Shown: one piece after another, positions 1 through 8,512 of the stretch
Position numbering within the stretch: position 1 is the stretch's first letter
How the letters are laid out: each line of letters opens with the position of its first letter
NCBI GenBank assembly: GCA_050008715.1
Contig: JBEKMC010000026.1
Location: 1-30,696, forward strand
Length of the DNA stretch: 30,696 nt
Reading direction: 5' to 3'
Origin: JAKACA01 sp050008715
GTDB lineage: Bacteria > Actinomycetota > Acidimicrobiia > Acidimicrobiales > Bog-793
Made by a program: the position numbers and the translations under genes
Notes under the pieces: model-generated
Databases searched by the model: none
The model's input: the letters and a program-made list of their open reading frames with translations, nothing else
Told to the model about the DNA's origin: nothing

Positions 1-23
1 AGCAAACCTCGCCGGCCTGCGAT

Positions 24-43
24 GGGGGACGGTCGAGTCCCCC
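24..43 (-). terminator. GC-rich hairpin downstream of the solute-binding protein gene
   Basis: A perfect 7-bp inverted repeat (GGGGGAC at 24-30, GTCCCCC at 37-43) with a 6-nt loop lies about 50 nt past the stop codon of the minus-strand binding-protein gene. There is no clear U-tract, so it may be a U-less terminator or an mRNA 3'-end stabiliser. It superficially recalls a tRNA T-arm, but the loop and stem do not fit one. Confidence 0.4.
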
Positions 44-95
44 GGCTCGAGCAGAGGTGCGAACGGCGACGAGGTCATCAGATGGAGTACCGCCT

Positions 96-1766
96 TTAGC
101 TCTTCGATGCGTTGTAGAGGAACAGATGCCCGATGGCCGTCGGGTACACGCCGGACACGTTCTTGGCGGTAGCCGTCAGGTAGTTGTAGAAGTAGGCGTA
201 GATGATGGGCGTCTCCTGCAAGAGGAGCGTCTCGATCTGGCCGGCGAGGCTCCGCTGCGTGCCGAGGTCGCTCGCTGCCACGTACTGGGCGGTCAGCTGG
301 TCGTACTTCGTGTTCTTGAAGTGGGCGGCGTTCCACGTGCCGGTGCTCTGCAGCGGGGCGGTGAGGAAGACGTTGGGAACGCTCCGGTGCCCGAAGTCGA
401 CGAGGCTCATGACGGCATCGAGCCAGTCCGACTTCCCGAACACGGCGTCGCCGTAATAGGCGCTCGAGGACTCGATCTTGAGCGTGATGTCCACTCCGAT
501 GTCGCCGGCGAACTGCTTGACGATCTGGGCGAAGAGCGGGATCTCGAGGAGGCTCTCGGTCGTGAGCGTCGTGGAGAACCCCGAGGGGTGGCCGGCGGCG
601 GCGAGCAGAGACTTTGCCTGTGCGAGCTTCTGGGCGCGCTGGGCGATCAACGTGTTCGTCGACGGGAACACGGGGGCGAACGGACTGTCGTTGCCGATGT
701 CGGAGTAGCCCTGGAACAAGCTTGTGACGGTCTCGGGCCGGTTGAGCGACAGAGCCACCGCTTGGCGAACCCGCGGATCGGTGAACGGCGCCATGTCACA
801 GCGCATCGAGAGTTCCCGGTGGGCGCTCGAGCGCAGCTTGATGACGTTGTAACCGCCGCCGATGAGGGCTTCGCCGCCACTTACGGAGAACTGGCCGACG
901 ACGTCGATGGCGCCCGACTGCAAGTTGGTGATGAGTGCCGGCTGGGCGCTGTAGAAGTTGAAGATGGTCTCGGCGGGGAGCGCCTTCGTTCCCCAGTACT
1001 GCTCGTTGCGGACGAAGGTGGCGCTGACACTTGCCGTGTAGGACTTCATAACGAACGGCCCGGTCCCGATGAAGGACGACTGCCATTTCGTCGGGTCGTA
1101 GTTGTTCGGGATGATGATCATGTTGTAGTTGTCGGAAGAGCACAGGTACGGGAAGTTGCCGTTCGGAGCTTCCAGGCTGAACTGCACCGTCAGGTCGTCG
1201 ATCTTCTTCACGCCGGCCGGCGTGAGCACGCCGCTGAAGGCGGACAGCGCATTCGACTTACCGGTCGGCTCCGACTGGAGCTTGTAGGTGTAGACGACGT
1301 CGTCGGCCGTCATGGCCTGGCCGTTGTGGAACTTGACGCCGCTGCGCAGCTTGAAGGTCCAGACGTCGCTCTTCGAGTTGGGGGACCAACTCGTTGCGAG
1401 CACCGGCTTCAGCGTCAGGTCCTGCTGGGACAGGCACAGGTATTCGCCCGTCTGGCCGAGCATGTCGAGGCCGCCCTGGTCCGCGACGGTGACCGGGTTG
1501 ATGTCCCCCGTCGGCACCACGATGCCGGCCCTGATGGTCGCTCCTGTCGACCCGGCCGGCGTGGACGAAGTAGTCGAGCCCGACGTGCTGCTGCCGCAGG
1601 CGGCGAGGATCCCGCCGAGCAGGGGGAGCGACATTCCGATGACGGTGCCGCGGCGCAGGAAGTCCCGGCGTGAGATGTGGCCCGCGACGAACTCGTCGAT
1701 GATGTGGTTCTCGACCTCGCCTGTGCGGCTGCGAAGCCTCCCAAGCTCTTTGTGGTCGATCGTCAT
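96..1766 (-). CDS. ABC transporter solute-binding lipoprotein, peptide (SBP family 5) type, Tat-exported
   Basis: This 556-residue protein captures the substrate outside the membrane for the OppB/OppC/OppDF transporter encoded just upstream on the same strand. The N-terminus carries a twin-arginine motif (SRRDFLRR, residues 32-39), a hydrophobic stretch and a lipobox (LAAC, Cys57), followed by a Ser/Thr linker, so export by Tat and lipid anchoring are expected. The mature part has the family-5 signature features, such as W.F.LR.GVKFHNG and FIGTGPFV. ATG at 1766 is chosen because AGGAG sits 9 nt upstream; a longer frame to 1925 runs through the intergenic region and lacks this support. A 155-bp gap separates it from oppDF, so it probably has its own promoter, which would allow the binding protein to be made in excess. 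The substrate class (peptide, nickel, or other) cannot be read from sequence. Confidence 0.9.
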   Translation of the reverse strand: MTIDHKELGRLRSRTGEVENHIIDEFVAGHISRRDFLRRGTVIGMSLPLLGGILAACGSSTSGSTTSSTPAGSTGATIRAGIVVPTGDINPVTVADQGGLDMLGQTGEYLCLSQQDLTLKPVLATSWSPNSKSDVWTFKLRSGVKFHNGQAMTADDVVYTYKLQSEPTGKSNALSAFSGVLTPAGVKKIDDLTVQFSLEAPNGNFPYLCSSDNYNMIIIPNNYDPTKWQSSFIGTGPFVMKSYTASVSATFVRNEQYWGTKALPAETIFNFYSAQPALITNLQSGAIDVVGQFSVSGGEALIGGGYNVIKLRSSAHRELSMRCDMAPFTDPRVRQAVALSLNRPETVTSLFQGYSDIGNDSPFAPVFPSTNTLIAQRAQKLAQAKSLLAAAGHPSGFSTTLTTESLLEIPLFAQIVKQFAGDIGVDITLKIESSSAYYGDAVFGKSDWLDAVMSLVDFGHRSVPNVFLTAPLQSTGTWNAAHFKNTKYDQLTAQYVAASDLGTQRSLAGQIETLLLQETPIIYAYFYNYLTATAKNVSGVYPTAIGHLFLYNASKS

Positions 1767-1827
1767 TGGCTGTCTCTCCTGAGGTCCGTTGCCGGCCCCG
1801 AGGACACCCGAGGACCGGCAGCTCACA

Positions 1828-1855
1828 GTTATATCACCAAATCCATCGCAATAAA
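1828..1855 (-). promoter_or_regulatory. Putative promoter of the solute-binding protein gene
   Basis: The 155-bp gap between the fused ATPase gene and the binding-protein gene is conspicuously AT-rich for this window. Reading on the minus strand, TTTATT (1855-1850), a 16-bp spacer and TATAAC (1833-1828) form a weak sigma-70-like pair about 60 nt before the start codon. Confidence 0.35.
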
Positions 1856-1921
1856 GGACATTACCAATTCTTACAGTTCCTTGACGCCGCAGTGTATGCC
1901 CGAAAGACGCCCGCCAAGGGG

Positions 1922-4057
1922 TCAATCAGGAAGACAGCTGTTCGCCACAGAACTAGTGGTGGGGCGTACCGTCACGTCGACGGCTTGCAGTCGCCGGAGC
2001 TCATCGACGTCGATGTGACAGGCCATCAGATGCCCTGGCGCCACCTCCACGAGAGGTGGCGCCACGTCTTCGCACAAACCACTGTCGAGGCGGCGCGGGC
2101 AGCGGGTGTGGAAGACGCATCCGGGCGGCGGTTCGGCTGCGCTCGGGATCTCGCCCGAGAGCCGTATCCGCCTGCGGGTTTCTTCGCCGAAGTTCGGCAC
2201 CGAGGAGACGAGCGCCTCGGTGTAGGGATGGTGAGGGGCGGCAAAGACGATGTCGGACGGCCCGACTTCCATGAGCTTGCCGAGGTACATCACGGCGATG
2301 CGGTCCGAGAGGTACCCGACGACCCTCAGGTCGTGCGAGATGAACAGATAGGTGACCTGCTCGGTCAGCTGCAGGTCGACGAGCAGGTTGAGGATGGCGG
2401 CCTGCACGGAGACGTCGAGGGCCGAGGTGGGTTCGTCGCAGACGATGACGCGGGGCTCTCCTCCAAAGGCGCGGGCGATGGCGACGCGCTGCTTGAGGCC
2501 GCCGGACAGCTGACTCGGGCGCAAGACGAGATGGCGAGGCTCCATCCGCACGGACTCGACGAGCTCGGTCACCCGCCGGCGCAGCGCCGCGCCCGACAGG
2601 CCGGCGAGCTTGTGCACCGACCGCCCGATGATCCTGCGGACGCTGTGCCGCCGGTTGAGGGCCGAATCGGGGTTCTGGAAGACGATCTGCAGCGCTTTCA
2701 GCTGCTCCCTGGTGCGTGCCCGCACGCCTCCGTCCACGTCCTTGCCGTCGAGCTCGATGGCGGAGCCGGCGTCGGGCTCGATCAGCCCGAGCAGCACGCG
2801 GGCAAGGGTCGTCTTGCCGCTGCCAGATTCGCCCACGAGGCCGAGCGTCTCTCCCCGCCGAAGCTCGAGATCGACGCCGACAAGTGCCTTCACGTCCTCG
2901 CCCCGGGACCGAAACGTCTTCGACACCGAGGCGAGCCGCACGACCGGCCTCGGCGTGGCGGGCGCCGCCGGCATCACGAGCTCCACCGGGGTCGAGCGAG
3001 GCAGGTCGGTCGCTCGGTCGTAATGGAAGCAGCTCACGCGCCGACCGTTGCCGAGGTCGGTCATCGGGGGCACCTCCGACCGGCATCGGTCGTCTGCAAG
3101 GGCACAGCGAGGCGAGAAGATGCAGCCGGTGGGTCGCGATCCGGGCGAAGGAAGAAACCCGGGAATCGTGTCCAACCGCCCGTGGCCCTTCCGCAGCCCG
3201 CCGCGCGGGATGCAGCGGAGGAGACCGACCGTGTAGGGGTGCCGTGGCTCGTTGAAGACGGCGGCCGCCGAGCCTTCCTCCACGAGCTCGCCGGCGTACA
3301 GGACGCCGACTCGGTCGCACATCTTCGCGATGACGGCGAGGTTGTGGCTGATGAACAGGACGGTCGAGCCGATGTCGGCGCGAAGCCTCGCCACGAGGTC
3401 GAGGATCTCCGCTTCCACCGTGGCGTCGAGGGCGGTCGTCGGCTCGTCGAGGATGAGCAGCGACGGGTTCGTCGCGAGTGCCATTGCGATGACCACCCTC
3501 TGGGCCATGCCACCGGAGAGCTGATGGGGGTAGCGGCGCATCACGCTTGCCGGATCGGCGATCTGCACGATGGCGAGCGCGTCCGTCGCCCGCGCTTCGG
3601 CATCGGCTCGCCGCGCGCCGGCGACCTCGAAGACTTCGGCGACCTGCCGGCCGACCCGGAGCGTGGGGTTCAGAGCCCGACCCGGCTCTTGGTACACCAT
3701 CGATACCGTCTTGGCCCGCATGTTCCTCAGCGCCTCGCCGTTCATCGCGAGCACGTTGCTGCCGTTGACGGAGATGGAGCCGGCGCTGATGCGGCCGTTT
3801 CTCGGGAGGTAGCGCTCGACGGCGACGGCCAGCGTCGACTTACCCGACCCGGACTCGCCGACAAGTCCATAGGACTCGCCTCGCCGGACGCGGAACGACA
3901 CGTCCGACAGCGCTTTGGCGTCATGGCCCCGCACCCGGTAACTGACGTCGAGGTGGTCGATGACGAGGGCTTCGTCCGGGGGCACCTGGCCGGCGGGGGG
4001 CACAGGGCCGCTGGGCGTGACAGGGTCGGTGGGGGACACGGGGCCGGCCGGCGTCAT
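1922..4057 (-). CDS. Fused two-domain oligopeptide ABC transporter ATPase (OppD-OppF type)
   Basis: This 711-residue protein carries both ATPases of a peptide transporter in one chain. NBD1 has Walker A (GESGSGKS, about 68-75), LSGGM signature (180-184) and Walker B (LILDEP, 201-206). NBD2 has Walker A (GESGSGKT, about 409-416), LSGGL (517-521) and Walker B ending in DEP (about 541-543). Both halves have the C-terminal oligopeptide-transporter extension with clustered cysteines (for example Cys312, 318, 325 and 343), which in relatives of DppD/OppD can bind an iron-sulphur cluster; that role here is inference. The N-terminus is a Pro-rich low-complexity tail of about 28 residues. ATG at 4057 overlaps the oppC stop by 4 nt, indicating translational coupling. 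The second transporter in this window has no ATPase, so this protein might power both. Confidence 0.92.
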   Translation of the reverse strand: MTPAGPVSPTDPVTPSGPVPPAGQVPPDEALVIDHLDVSYRVRGHDAKALSDVSFRVRRGESYGLVGESGSGKSTLAVAVERYLPRNGRISAGSISVNGSNVLAMNGEALRNMRAKTVSMVYQEPGRALNPTLRVGRQVAEVFEVAGARRADAEARATDALAIVQIADPASVMRRYPHQLSGGMAQRVVIAMALATNPSLLILDEPTTALDATVEAEILDLVARLRADIGSTVLFISHNLAVIAKMCDRVGVLYAGELVEEGSAAAVFNEPRHPYTVGLLRCIPRGGLRKGHGRLDTIPGFLPSPGSRPTGCIFSPRCALADDRCRSEVPPMTDLGNGRRVSCFHYDRATDLPRSTPVELVMPAAPATPRPVVRLASVSKTFRSRGEDVKALVGVDLELRRGETLGLVGESGSGKTTLARVLLGLIEPDAGSAIELDGKDVDGGVRARTREQLKALQIVFQNPDSALNRRHSVRRIIGRSVHKLAGLSGAALRRRVTELVESVRMEPRHLVLRPSQLSGGLKQRVAIARAFGGEPRVIVCDEPTSALDVSVQAAILNLLVDLQLTEQVTYLFISHDLRVVGYLSDRIAVMYLGKLMEVGPSDIVFAAPHHPYTEALVSSVPNFGEETRRRIRLSGEIPSAAEPPPGCVFHTRCPRRLDSGLCEDVAPPLVEVAPGHLMACHIDVDELRRLQAVDVTVRPTTSSVANSCLPD

Positions 4058-4953
4058 TGGGCCAGCACCGACTCGGTGCCGTCGGCGATGAGGTTGACGG
4101 CGACGACGAGCGAGGCGATGGCGAGCGCCGGGAAGAGGGTCTGCCACCAGTAGCCGGCCGACAGGGTGGCGTAGTTCTGGGAGACGTCGTAGCCCCAGTC
4201 GGGCGTCGGTGGTGGCGGCCCGAGTCCGAGGTAGGACAGCGTAGCGACGGTGAACACGGCATAACCGATCCGGACGGTGAACTCCACGAGGATGGGCGGC
4301 AGCACGTTCGGGAGTATCTCCACGAACATGATGTGCATGGCCGAGTCGCCCCTCAGCCGTGAGGAGGCGACGTAGTCGAGCTCGCGTTCGCCGAGCACTG
4401 CGGCCCGCACCGTGCGTGCGATGAGCGGCGCGAAGACGAAGCCGATGACGACGACGAGCGTGGTAACCGAAGGTCCGAGTGCCACCACGAAGAGCACGGA
4501 CACGACGATGAGAGGAAGGGCGAGGACCGTCTCGACGAGACGCCCGACAACTGCGTCGACGGCTCCGCCGAAATAGCCCATGACAAGGCCGAGGGCGGTG
4601 CCGACGACGGTCCCGAGCGCCGTGGCCCCGGGGGCGATGATGAGGATGTTGCGGGCGCCGACGATGACGCGCGACAGGACGTCGCGGCCGAGCTGATCCG
4701 TTCCGAACAGGTGGGCGCCGGAGGGGGCGGCGTTCGTGGACAGGAACTGGCCGATCGTCGGGTTGTAGGGGGCGAAGCTCGTTCCGAAGACGGCGCACAG
4801 GATCCAGAACAGGGCGATGATGGCGCCGATGAGGAACGTCGGCGACCGCAACAGCTGCCGCCAGACGGTGCGGGGGGCCGTCGGGCCGTTGCTGCCGAGG
4901 GCGCGCAGCTCTTCTGCACCGACGGCGTCGGGGCGGTCCAGGCCGCCGATCAC
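4054..4953 (-). CDS. Peptide-type ABC transporter permease (OppC/DppC family)
   Basis: A 299-residue inner-membrane permease. After a hydrophilic N-terminus it has the first transmembrane segment (FLIGAIIALFWILCAVF), the periplasmic LFGTDQLGRDVLSRV motif typical of DppC/OppC, further hydrophobic segments, and the EAA-type loop around SSRLRGDSAMHIMFVEILP that docks onto the ATPase. The start is GTG at 4953, supported by a GGAGG sequence upstream and by a 4-nt GTGA overlap with the oppB stop. Its own stop overlaps the ATG of the fused ATPase in the same way, so oppB-oppC-oppDF is a tightly coupled translation unit. Confidence 0.92.
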   Translation of the reverse strand: MIGGLDRPDAVGAEELRALGSNGPTAPRTVWRQLLRSPTFLIGAIIALFWILCAVFGTSFAPYNPTIGQFLSTNAAPSGAHLFGTDQLGRDVLSRVIVGARNILIIAPGATALGTVVGTALGLVMGYFGGAVDAVVGRLVETVLALPLIVVSVLFVVALGPSVTTLVVVIGFVFAPLIARTVRAAVLGERELDYVASSRLRGDSAMHIMFVEILPNVLPPILVEFTVRIGYAVFTVATLSYLGLGPPPPTPDWGYDVSQNYATLSAGYWWQTLFPALAIASLVVAVNLIADGTESVLAQ

Positions 4954-5903
4954 TCCGCACCTCCGAGGCGGATGCGGGGATTGAGCAACGAATAGGCGAT
5001 GTCGGCGAGCAGGGTGGCGAGCATGTACACGATGCCGATCGACAGCACACCCGCCTCGAGCATGGGAAAGTCCTTGCCGTTGACGGCCTTGAACACGAGC
5101 GTCCCGATGCCCTGGTAGTTGAAGAGGGTCTCGACGACGAGCAGCCCGCCGATGAGATAGCCCATCTGCGTTGCGATCACGGTGATCGTCGGCAACAGCG
5201 AGTTGCGCAACACGTGCCGCCGGATGACGACCGACCGGCGTAGCCCTTTCAGGGTGGCGGTCCGGGCGTAGTCCGAGTCGAGGGCCTCGATCGTGCCGGC
5301 GCGGGCCATCCGGCTGATGTACCCGAAGAGCACGAGCACGAGTGGGATCGCGGGGAGCAGCAGGTGGTCGAGCTGGGTGAGGATGGAGGCGCCGGGCGGA
5401 GACGTGGCGCTCGACGGCAACACGTGAAAGACGATCGAGAAGATCTCGAGGAGGACGACCCCGGACACGAACTCGGGCATCGTCGAGCCCGAGAGGCCGC
5501 CGATCGAGATGATGCGGTCCAGCGGCCGCCCGACCTTGAGCGCGGCCAGCACACCTCCGAGAATGCTGAGCGGGACGACGAGGACGAAGGCGACGCCGGC
5601 GAGCTTGAGCGACTGCACCGCCGCGCTCGAGATGAACGGCTCCACGGGCGACTGGAACGTGTACGACGTTCCCATGTCCCCTCGCACGAAATGCGAGATC
5701 CAAGTCCAGTACTGGCTCACGAGGGGCCGGTCGACGCCGAGTGAGTGGTCGAGGGCGGCGACGGCGCTCTGAGCGGCGAGTGGCCCGAGGATGTAGCGCC
5801 CCGGGTCACCCGGCAGCACCTGCCCGGCGTAGAAGACGACGAGGCTCAGCAGGAAGAGCGTGATGACGGACAGGCCGAGGCGCTTCAGGAAGTACGTCGC
5901 CAC
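4950..5903 (-). CDS. Peptide-type ABC transporter permease (OppB/DppB family)
   Basis: A 317-residue membrane protein that forms the pore with the adjacent OppC. It begins with the N-terminal helix and LPGDPG motif of DppB-type permeases, and carries the EAA loop (DYARTATLKGLRRSVVIRRH), then the conserved VVETLFNYQGIGTLVF segment near the C-terminus. It starts 10 nt after the stop of the lyase-like gene, so the lyase homologue and transporter should be made from one transcript. The C-terminal codons overlap the GTG start of oppC. Confidence 0.92.
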   Translation of the reverse strand: MATYFLKRLGLSVITLFLLSLVVFYAGQVLPGDPGRYILGPLAAQSAVAALDHSLGVDRPLVSQYWTWISHFVRGDMGTSYTFQSPVEPFISSAAVQSLKLAGVAFVLVVPLSILGGVLAALKVGRPLDRIISIGGLSGSTMPEFVSGVVLLEIFSIVFHVLPSSATSPPGASILTQLDHLLLPAIPLVLVLFGYISRMARAGTIEALDSDYARTATLKGLRRSVVIRRHVLRNSLLPTITVIATQMGYLIGGLLVVETLFNYQGIGTLVFKAVNGKDFPMLEAGVLSIGIVYMLATLLADIAYSLLNPRIRLGGAE

Positions 5904-5913
5904 GCCGGCCCTT

Positions 5914-7371
5914 TCATCGCGAGGATGCCTTCACGATGCCCGAGACTTCGCCACTTCTCACGGCTCCGACGAGCGGCTCGAGATCGCGCGGGAACGCCGT
6001 GTCCGCTCCGGGAGCGGGTACGTGACGGCGAACGAGGTCGTAGAGGGCCTGCGTCCCGGTGCCGAGCCGGCCGAGGCGACGCAGGTCGATCGCCTGGGCC
6101 GCGACGACCAGCTCCACGGCGACGACGCGGGACGCCATCGCCACCATCTCGTCGAGACGTCGACCGGACAAGGCCGCCATCGTCGTTCGGTCCTCGATCC
6201 CTTCGGCCTTGCTCGTGCTGGCGAGCTCGAAGGAGACAGGTTGGGCGAGCAGCCGCGCCTCGGCGGCGAACGACTGTGAGGCGACCGCAAGTTCGGCGAG
6301 GCCGTCGTCACCGGTCGCCGGTTGGGCCGAGAGCCCGGCTGAGAGGCCGGAGGTCGGCGCTTGGAGGAGCTTCACGGTCCGTTCGGCCGCGGAGGTGACG
6401 ACGGGGGCGAGGCCGATGCGGGCGAAGTCGACGGCTGCCGCCATCGCCACCGGGTCGAAGTTGCCCACCGAGATCACGGCCCGCTCGGCGAGGACGACGA
6501 CCGGGTTGCCCTGCGAGGAGTTGAGCTCACGCTCGACCGTCGTCCTCGTGTAGGTGAGAGCGTCGTGGCCGGCGCCGTGGACCTGGGGGACGCAGCGGTA
6601 GGTGAGCGGATCCTGGAGGTTTCGTGCGGTAGCCGCCTCGAAGAGCACGCTGCCGGCGAGGGCGGCGCGGACCGCGGAGAGGGCGCGCCGGACGCCGGGC
6701 GACGGGCGAGTCTCGGCCACGACCGGATGCAGCGCGTTGACGTTGGCGCCGAACGCCTCGAAGTCGAGTGCGGCGGCGGCATCGAGGGCGTCCATGAGGT
6801 CCTCGGCCTTGGCGAGAGCGAGCGCGGAGGTGGCGGTCGAGAAGGCATTCGTGTCGATGAGGGCGAGTCCTTCGTTCTCGGCCAACTCGAAGGCGGCCCA
6901 CTCGACCAGCCAGTCGGCCAGGTCGGCGAGCGGGCCGAGATCCGCCTGCCCGACCGACCCGAGCGTGCGCATGCGCGGCTCGGCGCGTTGCCCGAGGGCG
7001 CGGATGAGGAGGTCGGCGAGATCAGGGCGCACCCCGGACACGCCGATGGCAAAGGCATTCGCCAGGATGAGCATCGTGGCCCGCACGACCTCCGGGGCGG
7101 CGTCAGGTCCTTGGGCGATCAGGTGGTTGCGCAGCAGGGTCCGGTTGAAGCGTGCCTGATCGGATTCGCCGAGCGTCACCCGCTTGCGTTCTGCCACACC
7201 CGTCGTCAACCCGTAGACGGGTCGTCGGCCGGCCAGCGCCTCGACGACGACCTCCCGGTGAGCCTGCATGCGCTCTGCCGCACCCGGCGCCAATCTGGCG
7301 TCGTCTCGCCCGTAGGCGACCGACACGACGTCATCGAGGCTGAGCGAGACCCCGTCGAGCAACACCGTCAC
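5914..7371 (-). CDS. Aromatic amino acid ammonia-lyase (HAL/PAL) family protein lacking the MIO tripeptide
   Basis: A 485-residue protein with the fold markers of histidine/phenylalanine ammonia-lyase: VYGLTTGV (52-59, with the equivalent of catalytic Tyr53), NH at 82-83, LQDPLTYRCVPQV (252-264), ELNSSQGNP (282-290), GNF (303-305) and IEDRTTM (392-398). The expected GSVG-ASG-DLAPL segment, whose Ala-Ser-Gly cyclises to the MIO electrophile, reads GSVG-QA-DLGPL (138-148), one residue shorter. The equivalents of HAL Asn195 and Tyr280 also appear changed, to Asp173 and Leu256. A normal MIO lyase is therefore unlikely; it may catalyse another reaction, bind an amino acid, or be a pseudoenzyme. 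GTG at 7371 is chosen because GGAGA lies upstream and the family N-terminus begins there. It is the first gene of the oppBC-DF operon, so its ligand may be related to the transported solute. Confidence 0.85.
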   Translation of the reverse strand: MTVLLDGVSLSLDDVVSVAYGRDDARLAPGAAERMQAHREVVVEALAGRRPVYGLTTGVAERKRVTLGESDQARFNRTLLRNHLIAQGPDAAPEVVRATMLILANAFAIGVSGVRPDLADLLIRALGQRAEPRMRTLGSVGQADLGPLADLADWLVEWAAFELAENEGLALIDTNAFSTATSALALAKAEDLMDALDAAAALDFEAFGANVNALHPVVAETRPSPGVRRALSAVRAALAGSVLFEAATARNLQDPLTYRCVPQVHGAGHDALTYTRTTVERELNSSQGNPVVVLAERAVISVGNFDPVAMAAAVDFARIGLAPVVTSAAERTVKLLQAPTSGLSAGLSAQPATGDDGLAELAVASQSFAAEARLLAQPVSFELASTSKAEGIEDRTTMAALSGRRLDEMVAMASRVVAVELVVAAQAIDLRRLGRLGTGTQALYDLVRRHVPAPGADTAFPRDLEPLVGAVRSGEVSGIVKASSR

Positions 7372-7488
7372 GGCAAACCGTCTCCGAGCAACGCCGCCGG
7401 TGGCGGGACGGGGGTGGCCGGCACCGACACACCTTGGCACGGATCGCCGTCGGGGCGCATGACCCGCCTGCGTGAGCAAAACTGCGGC

Positions 7489-8289
7489 ATGCCGAACGAC
7501 GACATCGTCATCCTCGAGGCCGCCGACGGCGTGGCCACGATCACGCTCAATCGCCCGCAGGCGCGCAATGCGTTGTCGCCGGCTGTGCTGCGAGCGTTGT
7601 CCGGAGCCGTGCGCGACTGTGAGGCGAGCGATGACGTCGCCGCCGTAGTCCTCACCGGTGCCGACCCGGCGTTCTGTGCCGGTCTTGACCTGAAGGAGCT
7701 TGCGACCTCCGACGATCTGCTCGGCGCGGCCGAGGGTGTGGGACGTGAGCCGACGTCGCGTCGAGGGCCGTTTCCGCTTCGTCGCAAGCCGCTCGTCGGG
7801 GCGATCAACGGAGCGTGTGTCACCGGCGGCCTCGAGCTGGCGTTGGCGTGTGACTTCCTCGTGGCGTCGGAGCGTGCGCGTTTTGCCGACACCCATGCGC
7901 GGGTTGGCGTCCAGCCCGCTTGGGGACTGACCGTCCTCCTGCCGCAAGCGGTCGGCCTCCGACGCTCGCGTGAGATGAGCGCCACCGGCAACTTCGTCGA
8001 CGCCGAGACGGCACTCTCGTGGGGCCTCGTCAACCATGTGGTGCCACATGCGGACCTGCTCGACGTCGCCCGTTCGATCGCCGCCGACATCGCCGGCAAC
8101 GACCCCGCCGGCGTCGAGCGGATCCTCGCCACCTACGCCGAAGGATCGCTCCTCACTGCCGAGGACGCATGGCAGCTCGAGCTGACCGTGGCGGCTGAGT
8201 GGCGGCGCGCCGGGCACGGGCGACCCGACGAGGTGGCAGGCCGGAAGGAGGCGATCATCGAGCGTGGCCGCCGGCAGGTGAGCCGATGA
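7489..8289 (+). CDS. Enoyl-CoA hydratase/isomerase (crotonase) family protein
   Basis: A 266-residue crotonase. The acyl-CoA oxyanion region is seen as AFCAGLDLKE (61-70) and the second helix as GACVTGGLELALACD (108-122), which retains the first catalytic Glu position (Glu116). In classical hydratases a second Glu follows FAQPE; here the segment reads FADTHARVG (132-140), so that Glu is absent. This FADTHARVG and SATGNFVDAETAL-WGLVNHVVPH type is common among actinobacterial paralogues whose substrate is unknown. Simple 2-enoyl-CoA hydration should not be assumed. ATG at 7489 matches the family N-terminus; an in-frame ATG at 7459 is possible. Neither has a strong ribosome site. It is transcribed divergently from the lyase-like operon across 117 bp. 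Confidence 0.88.
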   Translation: MPNDDIVILEAADGVATITLNRPQARNALSPAVLRALSGAVRDCEASDDVAAVVLTGADPAFCAGLDLKELATSDDLLGAAEGVGREPTSRRGPFPLRRKPLVGAINGACVTGGLELALACDFLVASERARFADTHARVGVQPAWGLTVLLPQAVGLRRSREMSATGNFVDAETALSWGLVNHVVPHADLLDVARSIAADIAGNDPAGVERILATYAEGSLLTAEDAWQLELTVAAEWRRAGHGRPDEVAGRKEAIIERGRRQVSR

Positions 8290-8512
8290 GCACGGGTCGC
8301 GCATCGAAACGGGGCCAGCGCGTCGTGCTCGTCGCCTCCGTTGGCGCCGGTCCTGACGCCGCCGGCACAGCGCCTCGGGAGATCGGCTGAGCCACTTCTC
8401 CAGTCCCGCCGGACGCCGAGCCTCCAGCAGGTCCAGGTGGTAAACATGCCGCCAGCGGTCGGGGAGCTGCAGTACAGCGTGCAGCGTGCAGCGCTGCCGG
8501 AGGGGGGAACAG

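Noticed and set aside
1..60. Possible tRNA fragment suggested by GGTCGAGTCC
   Set aside because: The stem is a 7-bp hairpin with a 6-nt loop; T-loop length, acceptor stem and anticodon arm are missing.
57..1673. Long plus-strand open frame opposite the solute-binding protein gene
   Set aside because: Its translation is Arg/Val/Glu-rich without motifs and mirrors the codon structure of the real minus-strand gene; it is a high-GC shadow.
1766..4153. 795-codon plus-strand open frame opposite the fused ATPase gene
   Set aside because: The opposite strand has complete Walker and signature motifs with coupled starts; this frame shows none and is antisense shadow.
4057..5050. Upstream extension of the OppDF frame to 5050
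   Set aside because: The extension overlaps oppC entirely, is Arg/Pro-rich, and the ATGA overlap at 4054-4057 gives a far better start.
8286..8390. 34-codon ORF overlapping the crotonase stop by ATGA
   Set aside because: Composition is unremarkable, nothing follows in coupling, and no ribosome site or family is evident; likely chance.
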